From Pseudomonas urmiensis (GTDB taxonomy: Bacteria > Pseudomonadota > Gammaproteobacteria > Pseudomonadales > Pseudomonadaceae), in contig NZ_JABWRE020000001.1 of the NCBI RefSeq assembly GCF_014268815.2, forward strand, positions 4,035,001 through 4,099,000: a DNA stretch of 64,000 nucleotides, in the 5' to 3' direction. A model generated the notes under the pieces. It was not told the origin of the DNA, searched no databases, and was given only the letters and a program-made list of their open reading frames with translations. Shown here piece after piece: positions 35,722 to 44,797 of this stretch (position 1 is its first letter; each line of letters opens with the position of its first letter). Made by a program: the position numbers and the translations under genes.

Positions 35722-35736
35722 ATTCCAAAATGGAAT
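35722..35736. promoter_or_regulatory. Probable LysR-type operator
   Basis: ATTCCA-AAA-TGGAAT, a 6-3-6 inverted repeat containing a T-N11-A core, between the divergent lrgAB-like operon and the LysR gene. Confidence 0.6.
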
Positions 35737-35743
35737 TCAGAGC

Positions 35744-36622
35744 ATGGAATTCAAACAACTGCGCAGCTTCATCGAGGTGGTGCACCGAGGTGGCTTCACC
35801 CAGGCTGCGCTGACCTTGCATATCAGCCAGTCCGCCGTGAGCAAGCAGGTCGCCCAGCTGGAGCAAGATGTGGGCCAGCCGCTGCTTGAGCGGCAGGGCT
35901 CGCAATTGCACCTGACAGCGGCTGGGCGGATTGTCCTGGAGCGCGGCGAGGCGCTGCTGCGCCAGCGTCAGGAACTGCAAAGCGAGTTGGATGACCTGAG
36001 CCAGATGGCCCGTGGTGAACTGCGCCTGGGCCTGCCACTGCTGGGTAGCGATGCGCTGTTCGCCGGATTGTTCGCCGAATACCGGCGCCGGCATCCGAAC
36101 ATCGCCATTCAACTGCTTGAAGGCGGCAGCCGCACGGTGGAGCAGGCGGTCAAAAGCGGCGAGCTGGAGCTGGGCGGTAGCCTGACGCCGAGCGATGGCG
36201 ACTTTGAGTACCAACCGTTCTGCAATGAACCGCTGGATGCCTTGCTGCCGGCGGAACATCCACTTGCCGGGCTGGCTCAGGTCGAGTTGCGCCAGCTGGC
36301 CGATACACCGTTTTTGCTGTATCAGCGCAGTTTCGTGCTCAATGACCGCTTGCTGAGCGCCTGCCAGCAGGTGGGGTTCACCCCTAAAGAAGGCGGGCGC
36401 AGCGGCCAGGCGGACTTTCTTGCCGCGCTGGTTGCCGCTGGCCAAGGGGTGGTGTTGCTGCCCCGGGTGGTGGCACGGGCGCTGGAACGCCCTGGGGTGG
36501 TGCGCCTGCCGCTGTTGGCGCCGGACTATTTGCGTTGGGATATCGCTTTTATCTGGCGCCGCGGGGCGTACCTGTCACGGGCGGCGCAGGCCTGGTTGAA
36601 ACTGTTGCGCGAGCAGGCTTGA
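35744..36622 (+). CDS. LysR-family regulator (CynR/CidR-like)
   Basis: 292 residues from the ATG at 35744; the ORF opens 13 codons earlier, through the operator. HTH: MEFKQLRSFIEVVHRGGFTQ, TLHISQSAVSKQVAQLEQDVG. Effector domain: ARGELRLGLPLLGSD and QADFLAALVAAGQGVVLLPR. It is divergent from the lrgAB-like pair, which it probably regulates, as CidR does elsewhere (inference from position). Confidence 0.85.
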   Translation: MEFKQLRSFIEVVHRGGFTQAALTLHISQSAVSKQVAQLEQDVGQPLLERQGSQLHLTAAGRIVLERGEALLRQRQELQSELDDLSQMARGELRLGLPLLGSDALFAGLFAEYRRRHPNIAIQLLEGGSRTVEQAVKSGELELGGSLTPSDGDFEYQPFCNEPLDALLPAEHPLAGLAQVELRQLADTPFLLYQRSFVLNDRLLSACQQVGFTPKEGGRSGQADFLAALVAAGQGVVLLPRVVARALERPGVVRLPLLAPDYLRWDIAFIWRRGAYLSRAAQAWLKLLREQA

Positions 36623-36636
36623 GGCCAGCACCAGAT

Positions 36637-37092
36637 TCAGCCCTTGAGGGCAGCCGCAAACTCCGCCAACCACGGCTCTGCATCGGTTTCCGGCGTCACG
36701 GTTTCGCTGGCATCCAAACGCAACATCGGCAGCACTTCATGCACGCCCAATTCAGCAAACAGCTCGCGCATCTGCTCGCCACCGCCGCAATAGGTGTCGC
36801 CATAGCTCGAATCACCCAGGCCGATCACCGCACCTGGCAAGCCGCGCCAGGCTGCCGGCAAGGTGTCGCGGAGGGTGCTGTACAGCGGCATCAGGTTATC
36901 CGGCAGCTCGCCCATGCCGGTGGTCGAGGTGACGGCCAAAAACGCCTCCGGGGCAAACCCTTGAATATCCTGCAGGGTAGCCCGCGCCGCGTGCCAGGCT
37001 TCATGGCCTGCCGCCTTGAGCAACGCTTGGGCATGACGAGCAACTTCTTCGGCGGTGCCATACACCGACCCGGAAATAATGGCGACTTTCAT
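36637..37092 (-). CDS. Flavodoxin (MioC-like)
   Basis: 151 residues with the FMN-phosphate loop SGSVYGTAEEVA, the flavin-contacting loops STTGMGELPDNL and GLGDSSYGDTYCGGGEQM. A short-chain flavodoxin that carries electrons to a reductase partner; MioC of E. coli supports biotin synthase in vitro. It is convergent with the LysR gene and divergent from the LOV gene. Confidence 0.9.
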   Translation of the reverse strand: MKVAIISGSVYGTAEEVARHAQALLKAAGHEAWHAARATLQDIQGFAPEAFLAVTSTTGMGELPDNLMPLYSTLRDTLPAAWRGLPGAVIGLGDSSYGDTYCGGGEQMRELFAELGVHEVLPMLRLDASETVTPETDAEPWLAEFAAALKG

Positions 37093-37197
37093 CTGAAAGA
37101 GGATTCCGAAACTGAGTGAAAACGTAGGATACTAGCATCCGGCGATAGCAAAAGGCCGCCTAAGCCGAAAGTCCCCTCCTCTGCCAATGGTCCGAAG

Positions 37198-37638
37198 ATG
37201 ATCAACGCGCAACTGCTGCAATCCATGATCGATGCCTCCAACGACGGGATCGTCGTCGCTGAACAAGAAGGCGATGAAGACACCATCCTGATCTACGTGA
37301 ACGCGGCATTCGAACGCCTCACAGGCTTCGAACGCGATGAGATTCTCTACCAGGACTGCCGCTTCCTGCAGGGCGACGATCGCGATCAGCTTGCCCGCTC
37401 GCGCATTCGCAAAGCCTTGAAAGAAGGCCAGCCGTGCCGTGAAGTGCTGCGCAACTACCGCAAGGATGGCAGCGCGTTCTGGAACGAACTGTCGATCACC
37501 CCGGTACACAACGCCGCTGAAAACCGTACCTATTTCATTGGTATCCAGAAGGACGTCAGCCGTCAGGTCGAGCTGCAACGTGAGCTGGATAAAGTGCGCG
37601 CCCGCCTGGCTGAACTGGAATCTCAACTGCACGCTTGA
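37198..37638 (+). CDS. Short LOV blue-light photoreceptor (PpSB1-LOV type)
   Basis: 146 residues. A single LOV/PAS core: DASNDGIVVAEQEG, IYVNAAFERLTGFERDEI and the flavin-adduct motif QDCRFLQGDD with the photoactive Cys54, then RNYRKDGSAFWNELSI and YFIGIQKDVSRQVELQREL. A C-terminal helix acts as dimerisation element; there is no effector domain. Very close to P. putida PpSB1-LOV, whose Cys-FMN adduct forms under blue light. The short LOV proteins are thought to act through a partner regulator. A MerR/LitR-like regulator is two genes away. Confidence 0.95.
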   Translation: MINAQLLQSMIDASNDGIVVAEQEGDEDTILIYVNAAFERLTGFERDEILYQDCRFLQGDDRDQLARSRIRKALKEGQPCREVLRNYRKDGSAFWNELSITPVHNAAENRTYFIGIQKDVSRQVELQRELDKVRARLAELESQLHA

Positions 37639-37697
37639 ACCAAGCGCCTCGGACGCGGTCAATCACGTTGAAGAAATCGCCACTCTCGAGCTCGATC

Positions 37698-38315
37698 ATG
37701 CACGCAAACGCCCTCCTGACCCAGGACGAAATGGATTTCATCCAGGATATGCAGCATTCGCCGCAGTTGAACCTGGCCGACTCCATGTCGAGCCTACTGG
37801 TCAATGGCGACCGGCAGATCCAGCAGTTGCTGACCCGCCTGGTGGCCAATGAACAGGTCACCCTGCAGGCGCAGTTCAACAACCAGCAGATCAGCTTCCC
37901 GCTGCAATTGGTCGAGGACGAATTCCACGCCCTGCACTTGCAGGTAGGTTCACCGGAAATCTACGAAGATGGCCCGATGCTGCGCCCTTGGCGGCTGTCG
38001 ATGGAACAACCTTCGGCGCTGCTGGGCGAGCACGGCGAACACAGCGGCTTGTGGGTCAGGGACATCTCGTTCAAGGGCGCACTGGTGGAAATCCGCGGTG
38101 TGGCCAAAGCGCCATCACGTTTCGACCTGCGTTTCGCTCCCGAAGGCATCCCGGCGATCGGCCTGCATGGCGTGCTGCGCCGACGCATTGGCCGCGACCT
38201 GGCCGCCTACGACCTCAGCCGCAGCCCAGCGCACGAGATCGAGCGCCTGCGTGAGTACATCCTCCAGGCCCACCGCCTGGCCCACCCCGAGCTGCATACT
38301 CAGGTATCGAGCTGA
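37698..38315 (+). CDS. PilZ-like domain protein
   Basis: 205 residues from the ATG at 37698. The segment LWVRDISFKGALVEIRG with a later PEGIPAIGLHGVLRRRIG fits the DxSxxG core of PilZ domains, which usually bind cyclic di-GMP, although the upstream RxxxR box is not obvious. It starts 60 bases after the LOV gene and is on the same strand, so a link between light and c-di-GMP is possible. It overlaps the end of the convergent MerR gene by 16 bases. Confidence 0.65.
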   Translation: MHANALLTQDEMDFIQDMQHSPQLNLADSMSSLLVNGDRQIQQLLTRLVANEQVTLQAQFNNQQISFPLQLVEDEFHALHLQVGSPEIYEDGPMLRPWRLSMEQPSALLGEHGEHSGLWVRDISFKGALVEIRGVAKAPSRFDLRFAPEGIPAIGLHGVLRRRIGRDLAAYDLSRSPAHEIERLREYILQAHRLAHPELHTQVSS

Positions 38316-39241
38316 CCCGCCAGGTACTGGCGTAGGCGCTTACGCATCAGGCTGCCATCGGCGCCCAGGCAAGCCACTGGGCTGCCGGCCAGATGATCCT
38401 GGGCCATTTCTGCCGCTTCTCCAGCCAGCAATAGCGGACAGCCAAGGCCCAACACCCATCGCGCCAGTCGCTTGCCCAACTCAGCGGTAGGCTGTTGGTT
38501 AGAAAACAGCACCAATGCATCCGGGCTCAAGCGTTCGCAAACCAGCGTCAGCTCATCCAGTGGCTGCCCTGGCGCCAGCACCACCACGCTCACTTCATCA
38601 CTGCTCAGCAGCAAGCCTGCGACCAGCAGCTCAAGCTCCAGCGCGCCTGAACTCAGTGGCGCCAGCACTATCTGCTGCCTGCGCGGCCCACGCACCAGTT
38701 GCAGGCGCATCAGCACCCGCCCCCGCAGAAACTGGTCGAGAAACGCCCACTCGCTCATTTGTCCAAAATTTGCGTGACCCGCACGCAGGCTGTGCCAGAC
38801 CGGCATGAACACCTCATCGAACACCTGATCCAGGGCATTGCTGGCGAACACCTGGTCAAACAGCCGATCAAGACTGGCGCCGTCAAAGCGCTGCACAGCT
38901 TCACGCACTTGGGTGCGCCAGCGCAGGCGTTCATCGGCGCTGCTAGCGGCCCAGCCGTCCTGCGCCAACGCCTGACCGCGGGCCAGGATGCTGCCGACCT
39001 TGCTCACGGCCACACCGCGCTCCAGCCAACCCAGGATGCTGCGGATATCGTCGATGTCCGCTTGGGAATACAGGCGATGGCCGCTGTCGGTGCGAGTCGG
39101 CTGGATCAATCCGTAACGGCGCTCCCACGCGCGCAGGGTCACAGGGTTAACGCCAGTCAACTTCGACACCTCGCGGATCGGATACAGCTGCTGGTAGTCC
39201 AGATCAGCTGCGCTGGTTGAGGCCGATAGCTGCTTGTTCAT
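38300..39241 (-). CDS. MerR-family regulator, class II LitR/MlrA-like
   Basis: 313 residues. N-terminal MerR HTH: YPIREVSKLTGVNPVTLRAW, ERRYGLIQPTRTDSGHRLYS; then a helical bundle and an alpha/beta domain like the B12-binding region of CarH/LitR. The cobalamin ligand motif DxHxxG is absent, the trait of class II LitR proteins, which in P. putida act in a light response together with PpSB1-LOV (published for KT2440 relatives). It is therefore a likely light-responsive regulator, not itself a B12 photoreceptor. Confidence 0.8.
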   Translation of the reverse strand: MNKQLSASTSAADLDYQQLYPIREVSKLTGVNPVTLRAWERRYGLIQPTRTDSGHRLYSQADIDDIRSILGWLERGVAVSKVGSILARGQALAQDGWAASSADERLRWRTQVREAVQRFDGASLDRLFDQVFASNALDQVFDEVFMPVWHSLRAGHANFGQMSEWAFLDQFLRGRVLMRLQLVRGPRRQQIVLAPLSSGALELELLVAGLLLSSDEVSVVVLAPGQPLDELTLVCERLSPDALVLFSNQQPTAELGKRLARWVLGLGCPLLLAGEAAEMAQDHLAGSPVACLGADGSLMRKRLRQYLAGQLDT

Positions 39242-39458
39242 GCGCCCAGATGACCCTGTCTCAGGTAATTGAAAGGCATTCTACGCCCGCTTGGGCAAAG
39301 AGTTCAGATTATCCCGTTCGCCGCCTGAAACTGACGGGTCATGAAATATCCGCGATAATCGCGCCCGATTCTTGCAAGCCTGCTTGCGTCGCCCACCACC
39401 CCGGGCGACGAAGCCAAGGGGCCAGCTACCCGCCAGCCCCGTCGCCAGGAGATACACG

Positions 39459-40031
39459 ATGTCTACCCCACCCGTCACCTTGATGGTGTCGCGCCGCGCC
39501 GCCCATGGCCGCTACCAGGACCTACTGACCTGGCTGCATGAAGGCGAGCAGCTGGCCACCGACTTCCCCGGCTACCTGGGCTCGGGCATCCTCGCACCGC
39601 CCGCCGAGGGCGATGAATTCCAGATTATCTTCCGTTTCACCAACGAGCAGACCCTGCACAGTTGGGAGCATTCCGCTTCGCGGCGAGCCTGGCTGCAACG
39701 CGGCGATGGCTTGTTCGAACGCCCCAAAGAGACGCGCGTCAGCGGCATTGATGACTGGTTTGGCACCAATATGGTGCAAAAACCGCCGCGCTGGAAGCAA
39801 GCGGTCGCCATCTGGCTGGCGTTCTTTCCGGTCTCGCTGCTGTTCAACGTGCTCTTCGGCCACTGGCTGGCACCACTCGATCTGGTGCCCCGAGTGCTGC
39901 TCAGCACCCTGGCCCTGACGCCGGTGATGGTCTACCTGTTCATCCCGTTGTCGACCCGTCTGCTGGCCCCCTGGCTGCACCCGGCGCCGGCCAACGCCAG
40001 CCAACCGGCACGCGGGCTGCGCAGCCGCTGA
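39459..40031 (+). CDS. Antibiotic biosynthesis monooxygenase-domain membrane protein
   Basis: 190 residues from the ATG at 39459, which follows CAGGAGA; the ORF is open 29 codons upstream. Residues ~1-95 are an ABM-like ferredoxin fold (VTLMVSRRAAHGRYQDLLTW, then WEHSASRRAWLQRG). Two C-terminal hydrophobic helices (AVAIWLAFFPVSLLFNVLF and VLLSTLALTPVMVYLFIPL) anchor it in the membrane. This fusion is conserved in pseudomonads; function unknown. Confidence 0.8.
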   Translation: MSTPPVTLMVSRRAAHGRYQDLLTWLHEGEQLATDFPGYLGSGILAPPAEGDEFQIIFRFTNEQTLHSWEHSASRRAWLQRGDGLFERPKETRVSGIDDWFGTNMVQKPPRWKQAVAIWLAFFPVSLLFNVLFGHWLAPLDLVPRVLLSTLALTPVMVYLFIPLSTRLLAPWLHPAPANASQPARGLRSR

Positions 40032-40109
40032 GGCACGCCACGCAAGAGGCAGACAGTTCGGGTATGCTGGGGCATCACTGCACGCACAGACAAGTAGACC
40101 GCCCCGAAC

Positions 40110-40802
40110 ATGAATAGCCCTATCCTCGTAACCGGAGCCAGCCAACGCGTAGGGCTGGCCCTGGCGCTTGAACTGGCACAGGCCGGCCATACGGTGGTCA
40201 GTGCCAGTCGCAGCATTCTTGCCCAGTCGGCGCACCCGAACATCGTCCAGTTTCGCGCCGACCTCTGCCAGCAGGCCGACCGCCAGGCGCTGATCGAGCA
40301 CCTGCACACCCACTACGACGGGCTGCGAGCGATCATCCACAACGCCTCGGTGTGGCTCGATGACGGCCTGGACAACCTCGACATGATGTTCCGCCTGCAT
40401 GTCGAGGCGCCCTACCACCTCAACCTGGCCCTGGGTGAACTGCTGGCCAAGGTCGACAAGGCCGATATCATTCACATCTGCGACGAAACCTCCTCACGCG
40501 GCAGCAAGAGCCACATCGGCTACGCCGCGACCAAGGCCGCGCTGCAGAACATGGTGCTGTCGTTTGCCCAGAAATACGCGCCCAAGGTGCGCGTCAACGG
40601 TATCCTGCCGGGCTTGCTGATCCTCAAGGAAGGTGGCGACGAAGCCTACCGCCAGCAAACCTTGAAAAAAGCCCTGCTGGAGTTCGAACCCGGCGCCGGG
40701 CCGCTGATCGAGGCGGTCAAATACCTGCTCGATAGCCAGTACAGCACTGGCAGCCAGGTGGTCATCAATGGTGGCCGCCATCTGAAGAATCGCATGACCT
40801 GA
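40110..40802 (+). CDS. folM: Dihydromonapterin reductase
   Basis: 230 residues, SDR fold. N-terminal ILVTGASQRVGLALALELA carries the RxG variation of pteridine-binding SDRs, NASVWLDDG replaces NAG, and GYAATKAALQNMV is the catalytic Tyr-x3-Lys. FolM reduces dihydromonapterin or dihydrofolate. It heads a plus-strand cluster with the DUF1244 and HopJ genes. Confidence 0.88.
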   Translation: MNSPILVTGASQRVGLALALELAQAGHTVVSASRSILAQSAHPNIVQFRADLCQQADRQALIEHLHTHYDGLRAIIHNASVWLDDGLDNLDMMFRLHVEAPYHLNLALGELLAKVDKADIIHICDETSSRGSKSHIGYAATKAALQNMVLSFAQKYAPKVRVNGILPGLLILKEGGDEAYRQQTLKKALLEFEPGAGPLIEAVKYLLDSQYSTGSQVVINGGRHLKNRMT

Positions 40803-40813
40803 GGGAAGCTCCC

Positions 40814-41110
40814 ATGACCGCGCAACAACAACTCGAACTCGAAGCCGCCGCGTTCCGGCGCCTGGTCGAACACCTGCAAAAACGTACCGACGTGCAAAAC
40901 ATCGACCTGATGAACCTCTCCGGTTTCTGCCGTAACTGCCTGTCCAAGTGGTACAAGGCCGCAGCCGACGAGCAGCAGATAGAGCTGAGCATGGATGACG
41001 CCCGCGAAGCGGTGTACGGCATGCCCTATGCCCAGTGGAAAGCCCAATACCAGAAAGAAGCCAGCGCCGAGCAGCAAGCGGCGTTCGAACAAGGAAAACC
41101 TCGTGACTGA
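40814..41110 (+). CDS. DUF1244 family protein
   Basis: 98 residues. NLSGFCRNCLSKWYKAAADE with two close cysteines and YGMPYAQWKAQYQKEA are the DUF1244 hallmarks; the small helical fold is structurally known, but the function is not. It begins 11 bases after folM and overlaps the HopJ-type gene by eight bases. Confidence 0.88.
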   Translation: MTAQQQLELEAAAFRRLVEHLQKRTDVQNIDLMNLSGFCRNCLSKWYKAAADEQQIELSMDDAREAVYGMPYAQWKAQYQKEASAEQQAAFEQGKPRD

Positions 41111-41444
41111 TCTGAACACCCTGCGCGCCAGCCTTGCCAGCGGCGAACACGTTTTTGCCGATACCCTGGCGTTCATTGCCGAGCACTACAGCTACCAGCC
41201 TCAAGCGTTCAGCAATGGCGGCGTGGAGAACGCTGCCGGGCAAAACGAAGGCTCCTGCAAGACCCTGGGCCTGGCATTGCTCGAAGGCCTGAGCGACCAA
41301 GAGGCGCTGCTGGCGTTTGGTGAGCACTACCGCAGCGTAGTGGCCACGCCCGATGGCAGCGACCACGGCAATATCCGCGCGCTGATCGCCCATGGCTTGG
41401 CCGGGGTCAAGTTCGCTGAGCAGCCGCTCAAGCGTCTGGCCTGA
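41103..41444 (+). CDS. HopJ-type III effector family protein
   Basis: 113 residues from a GTG at 41103 (CGTGACTGA overlaps the previous gene). Characteristic sequence YSYQPQAFSNGGVENAAGQN, EGSCKTLGLALLEGLS and FGEHYRSVVATPDGSDHGNI match the HopJ family. Most HopJ proteins in non-pathogens are cytoplasmic and of unknown function; nothing here suggests type III secretion. Confidence 0.85.
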   Translation: MTDLNTLRASLASGEHVFADTLAFIAEHYSYQPQAFSNGGVENAAGQNEGSCKTLGLALLEGLSDQEALLAFGEHYRSVVATPDGSDHGNIRALIAHGLAGVKFAEQPLKRLA

Positions 41445-41448
41445 TCCA

Positions 41449-41527
41449 CTTCGCGGCAAATCCCGCTCCAACAGTGCTCTGTAGGAGCGGCGGTGCGCCG
41501 CTGCGACTTGCCCGCAAAGAGGCCAGA
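41449..41527. repeat. Degenerate REP doublet
   Basis: Decayed halves of a REP pair (CGCGGCAAATCCCGCTCC... and ...GACTTGCCCGCAAAGAGGCCAG) between convergent genes. Confidence 0.7.
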
Positions 41528-41537
41528 CCTACCTCCA

Positions 41538-42446
41538 TCAGCTGATGATCTGCCCCGGCACCTCAGCCCCCAGCTGCCCCTGCCCTAACCACCTCAGGGC
41601 AATCGGCCACAGCGCCTCGCGAAAACGATCGTGAAAAAACGCAAAATGGCCAATCTCATCCACTGAGATATCCCCAGGCGCCACCCGCAGATGCAGCCGC
41701 TCGGCGTGGGTCAGATACCCCAGCAGGCGCTCAGTCGCCGCCACCGTACCAAACGGATCATCGGTCAGGCTGATTGCCAATGTGGCCGCCCGCACCTGGG
41801 CAAACGGCAAGCTGGCGAGCGAGCGGCCACTGGGCCGGTGCTCAAAGCGCGGCGTACGCGTACTCCAGTCATCCACCACCCCTGCCGGGGTATCCTCCAG
41901 CCAGCCCAGGCGCTTGCCCGGGAAATAGCCGTAGACCCGCGTCAACAACGGCATCAGCACATGCCACTTGCCAAACAGCTGCCAGCGCTGCTGCGCCGCA
42001 TAGTCGCGCCAGTAGGCAAACTGCGCGCCGACCATCACCACCCGCCGCACCCGCTCGGCAGACGGCGCCAGGCCAACCGCCCAGCCGCCAAAGCTGTGCC
42101 CCACCACATCCACGGGCTGCCCCGCGAACTGCTCGGCTGCGCGCTGCAGCATGGCTTCGAAATCCAATCGCCCCCAGTCGCTCCAAGAAGCACTGAACCC
42201 GCGCAACGACGCCGGCCGCGACTCGCCGATACCCCGGTAATCGTAGGTCAGCACATCGAAGCCCTGGGCAAACAGATAATCGGCAAAACGCGAGTAATAA
42301 CGACAGCGCACCGAGGTTGCGGCATTGATGATCACCAGCGGACGCTGGGGATCGGGCTGGGCATGGCGCCACTGGAAACCGCCGAGGCTGTAACCATCGG
42401 CGGCTGGCTGGCGAAAGGCACTGGCGGGTTGAGTGAGGCTGCTCAT
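41538..42446 (-). CDS. Alpha/beta hydrolase (serine type)
   Basis: 302 residues. The oxyanion region is PLVIINAATSVRCRYYSRFA, the nucleophile elbow is VDVVGHSFGGWAVGL (GHSFGG Ser), followed later by a possible acid LTDDPFGTV and His in DEIGHFAFF. The family resembles YheT/serine aminopeptidase-like hydrolases; the substrate is unknown. A single gene convergent with the HopJ-type gene. Confidence 0.85.
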   Translation of the reverse strand: MSSLTQPASAFRQPAADGYSLGGFQWRHAQPDPQRPLVIINAATSVRCRYYSRFADYLFAQGFDVLTYDYRGIGESRPASLRGFSASWSDWGRLDFEAMLQRAAEQFAGQPVDVVGHSFGGWAVGLAPSAERVRRVVMVGAQFAYWRDYAAQQRWQLFGKWHVLMPLLTRVYGYFPGKRLGWLEDTPAGVVDDWSTRTPRFEHRPSGRSLASLPFAQVRAATLAISLTDDPFGTVAATERLLGYLTHAERLHLRVAPGDISVDEIGHFAFFHDRFREALWPIALRWLGQGQLGAEVPGQIIS

Positions 42447-42541
42447 GGCGCGCTCCCTGCGGCGTCGCGCCTACAGGAAAGGGCGGACACACGAATTGTT
42501 GTCCGCCAAAGCTAGCAAAAAATCAGCGCCAAGCCACCCTC

Positions 42542-43228
42542 TCAGGTCGTCGACAAGGCGCGAGCAACGCCTGGCTTGCGCAGCACTTCCAGGCGCGAAC
42601 CGTGATAGCGGCTCTCGCGAAACAGTTTGAAGCGGCCGAACAGGCCGTACACATGCATCACCCGGCCCTGCTCGTGGTAACCCATGCGCAGGTGCAGTTT
42701 CATCGCCGGCACGTTGTGCGTCTCGACCACATCCACCACCTTGTGGCAGCCCTTCTCGCGCATGGTATTCCACAGTGCGACCTGGGCGGTCACCGATAGC
42801 TCACTGCCAAAGTAACGGCGGATCATTTCACCGCCGAACTCGAAGAATTCCCCCGGTTTGACCGGGAAGGTGCAGCCGTAATAGTGCTTGTCGTGATAGT
42901 CGACCACGCTGGCCCAGATGAACGCCACGGCATCGCCCTGCTCGTCCAGATACATGTGCCCGGTATGCCCGGCAGCGGCCAGTTCGCGCATGGTTTCAAC
43001 GCGGTCGCCAAAGTGGCGAGCGAAGGCATCGGCATTGTCGGTGGTGATTTCCACCAAGGTGACCGGCGGGTGCTCTTTAAGCTTGCAAGGGGGGACGGGG
43101 CTGATCAAATCGCGTTCCATCCACAGCAGTTCCCAGTGGAAAAACACGTAACGTTCGAACAGCGTCTTGAAGGTGCGCTTGAGACCTTTTCGCCTTATGC
43201 GTTCTTGTAGTTTTTGCAGTGCACTCAT
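42542..43228 (-). CDS. GNAT-like acetyltransferase
   Basis: 228 residues from the ATG at 43228, which follows GGGAGGC; the longer ORF is not supported. A basic N-terminal helix (LQKLQERIRRKGLKRTFKTL) is followed by a GNAT core of the FemAB-like or Eis-like kind: GHTGHMYLDEQGDAVAFIWA, then VVDVVETHNVPAMKLHLRMG, the last being the usual GNAT motif B (N..A..L..r.G). The acetyl-CoA loop is less clear. Function unknown. Confidence 0.7.
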   Translation of the reverse strand: MSALQKLQERIRRKGLKRTFKTLFERYVFFHWELLWMERDLISPVPPCKLKEHPPVTLVEITTDNADAFARHFGDRVETMRELAAAGHTGHMYLDEQGDAVAFIWASVVDYHDKHYYGCTFPVKPGEFFEFGGEMIRRYFGSELSVTAQVALWNTMREKGCHKVVDVVETHNVPAMKLHLRMGYHEQGRVMHVYGLFGRFKLFRESRYHGSRLEVLRKPGVARALSTT

Positions 43229-43384
43229 ACCGCCTCCCAGGCCACGGCGAAATTGCCCGGCCAATAACTGCGGTATAGATGGCGGCCATATCAAATGGCC
43301 AGCAGATAATGTGTTGCAAGATGTTAACAAGCCCAGGCGGGAACCGTACACCTGTGGAAAACAGGTGCACGGTCAATGGCTTGC

Positions 43385-44584
43385 TTACAGCTCGACGCAG
43401 TCGAACCGTACGTCGGTGGCTACGTCTTGATCATAGTCAACATCCTGACGCTCGAAACCGAACAGGTTGAGGAACTGCTTCTTGTAACCGGCATAGTCGG
43501 TCAGCTCGAACAGATTCTCGGTGCTCACTTGCGGCCACAGGGCCTTGCAGGCGTCCTGTACGTCGTCGCGCAGCTCCCAGTCGTCCAGGCGCAGACGGCC
43601 TTCGCTGTCCAGCTCGGCCGGCTGACCATCGGCGCGGTACATGCGATCACGGAACATGCGATCGAGCTGATCCTGAGTGCCTTCGTGGACGTTTTTCTCT
43701 TTCATGATCTTGAAGACCATCGACAGGTACAGCGGCATCACCGGGATGGCCGAGCTGGCCTGGGTCACTACCGACTTGAGCACGGCCACGTTGGCGCCGC
43801 CACCGACCTGCTTGTTCAGGCGCTTGGCGGTTTCGTCCAGGTCTTGCTTGGCCTTGCCCAGCGCACCGTGCCAGTAGATCGGCCAGGTGATTTCAGTGCC
43901 GATGTAGCTGAAGGCGACAGTGCGCGCATCGTCGGTCAGCACGCCGGCCTGCGACAGGGCATCGATCCACAGCTGCCAGTCCTGGCCACCCATGACGGTC
44001 ACGGTGTCGGCGATTTCCTGCTCGGTGGCAGGCTCGATGCTGGCTTCGATGATGGTGTCTTTGTTGGTGTCGATCGCGGTCGACTTGTACGGCTCGCCGA
44101 TTGGCTTGAGCGCCGAGCGCACCAGCTCACCGGTCTGTGGCAACTTGCGCACCGGCGAGGCCAGCGAGTAGATGACCAGGTCGACCTTGCCGCCCATTTC
44201 GTTCTTGATCAGCTCGATGACCTTGGCGCGGGCTTCGTCGGAGAAGGCATCACCATTGATCGACTTGCTGTACAGGCCTTCGGCCTTGGCGAACTTGTCG
44301 AACGCGGCGGCGTTGTACCAGCCGGCGGTGCCAGGCTTGGTTTCGGTGCCCGGCTTTTCGAAGAACACGCCCAGGGTGTCGGCCTTGAAGCCGAATGCGG
44401 CGGTGATGCGCGCTGCCAGGCCGTAGCCGCTGGAAGCACCGATCACCAAGACCTTCTTCGGACCATCCTCGCGCACGCCCAGCTTGCGGGTGGCTTCGAT
44501 CTGGTCACGGACGTTGAGCTCGCAGCCCTTGGGGTGAGTCGTGGTGCAGATGAAACCGCGAACCTTGGGATGAATGATGGCCAA
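43385..44584 (-). CDS. fabV: Trans-2-enoyl-CoA / enoyl-ACP reductase FabV
   Basis: 399 residues, the FabV length. N-terminal [19 protein letters not shown]-binding [20 protein letters not shown] and the Y-x8-K active site in [15 protein letters not shown]. It reduces the double bond of enoyl-ACP with NADH and gives triclosan resistance in pseudomonads. It is single and transcribed leftwards. Confidence 0.95.
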   Translation of the reverse strand: MAIIHPKVRGFICTTTHPKGCELNVRDQIEATRKLGVREDGPKKVLVIGASSGYGLAARITAAFGFKADTLGVFFEKPGTETKPGTAGWYNAAAFDKFAKAEGLYSKSINGDAFSDEARAKVIELIKNEMGGKVDLVIYSLASPVRKLPQTGELVRSALKPIGEPYKSTAIDTNKDTIIEASIEPATEQEIADTVTVMGGQDWQLWIDALSQAGVLTDDARTVAFSYIGTEITWPIYWHGALGKAKQDLDETAKRLNKQVGGGANVAVLKSVVTQASSAIPVMPLYLSMVFKIMKEKNVHEGTQDQLDRMFRDRMYRADGQPAELDSEGRLRLDDWELRDDVQDACKALWPQVSTENLFELTDYAGYKKQFLNLFGFERQDVDYDQDVATDVRFDCVEL

Positions 44585-44752
44585 TGTCTGTACCTCGTCA
44601 GGTTTATGCTGAGGAGCCGCGCCGCGTGGGCCGGATCCGTTGATCAGAGGGTGAGACTACCCCCGCAGGTTATCCGACACATATTACGGGGTGATTGAGT
44701 GATGCAAAAGGCTGCCGGCCACATCGCGGGACATGTCGCAGCGGCGCAGCAA

Positions 44753-44786
44753 CTGTGGGAGCGGGCTTGCCCCGCGATGAGGCCAG
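44753..44786. repeat. REP element
   Basis: Single REP (CTGTGGGAGCGGGCTTGCC core) directly after the 3' end of the LysR gene. Confidence 0.8.
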
Positions 44787-44797
44787 CCCAGACACCC

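Noticed and set aside
41103..41444. Secreted type III effector
   Set aside because: The HopJ name is historical; there is no secretion signal, hrp box or type III gene nearby.
43376..44698. Plus-strand ORF of 440 codons
   Set aside because: Antisense to fabV, which has intact motifs.
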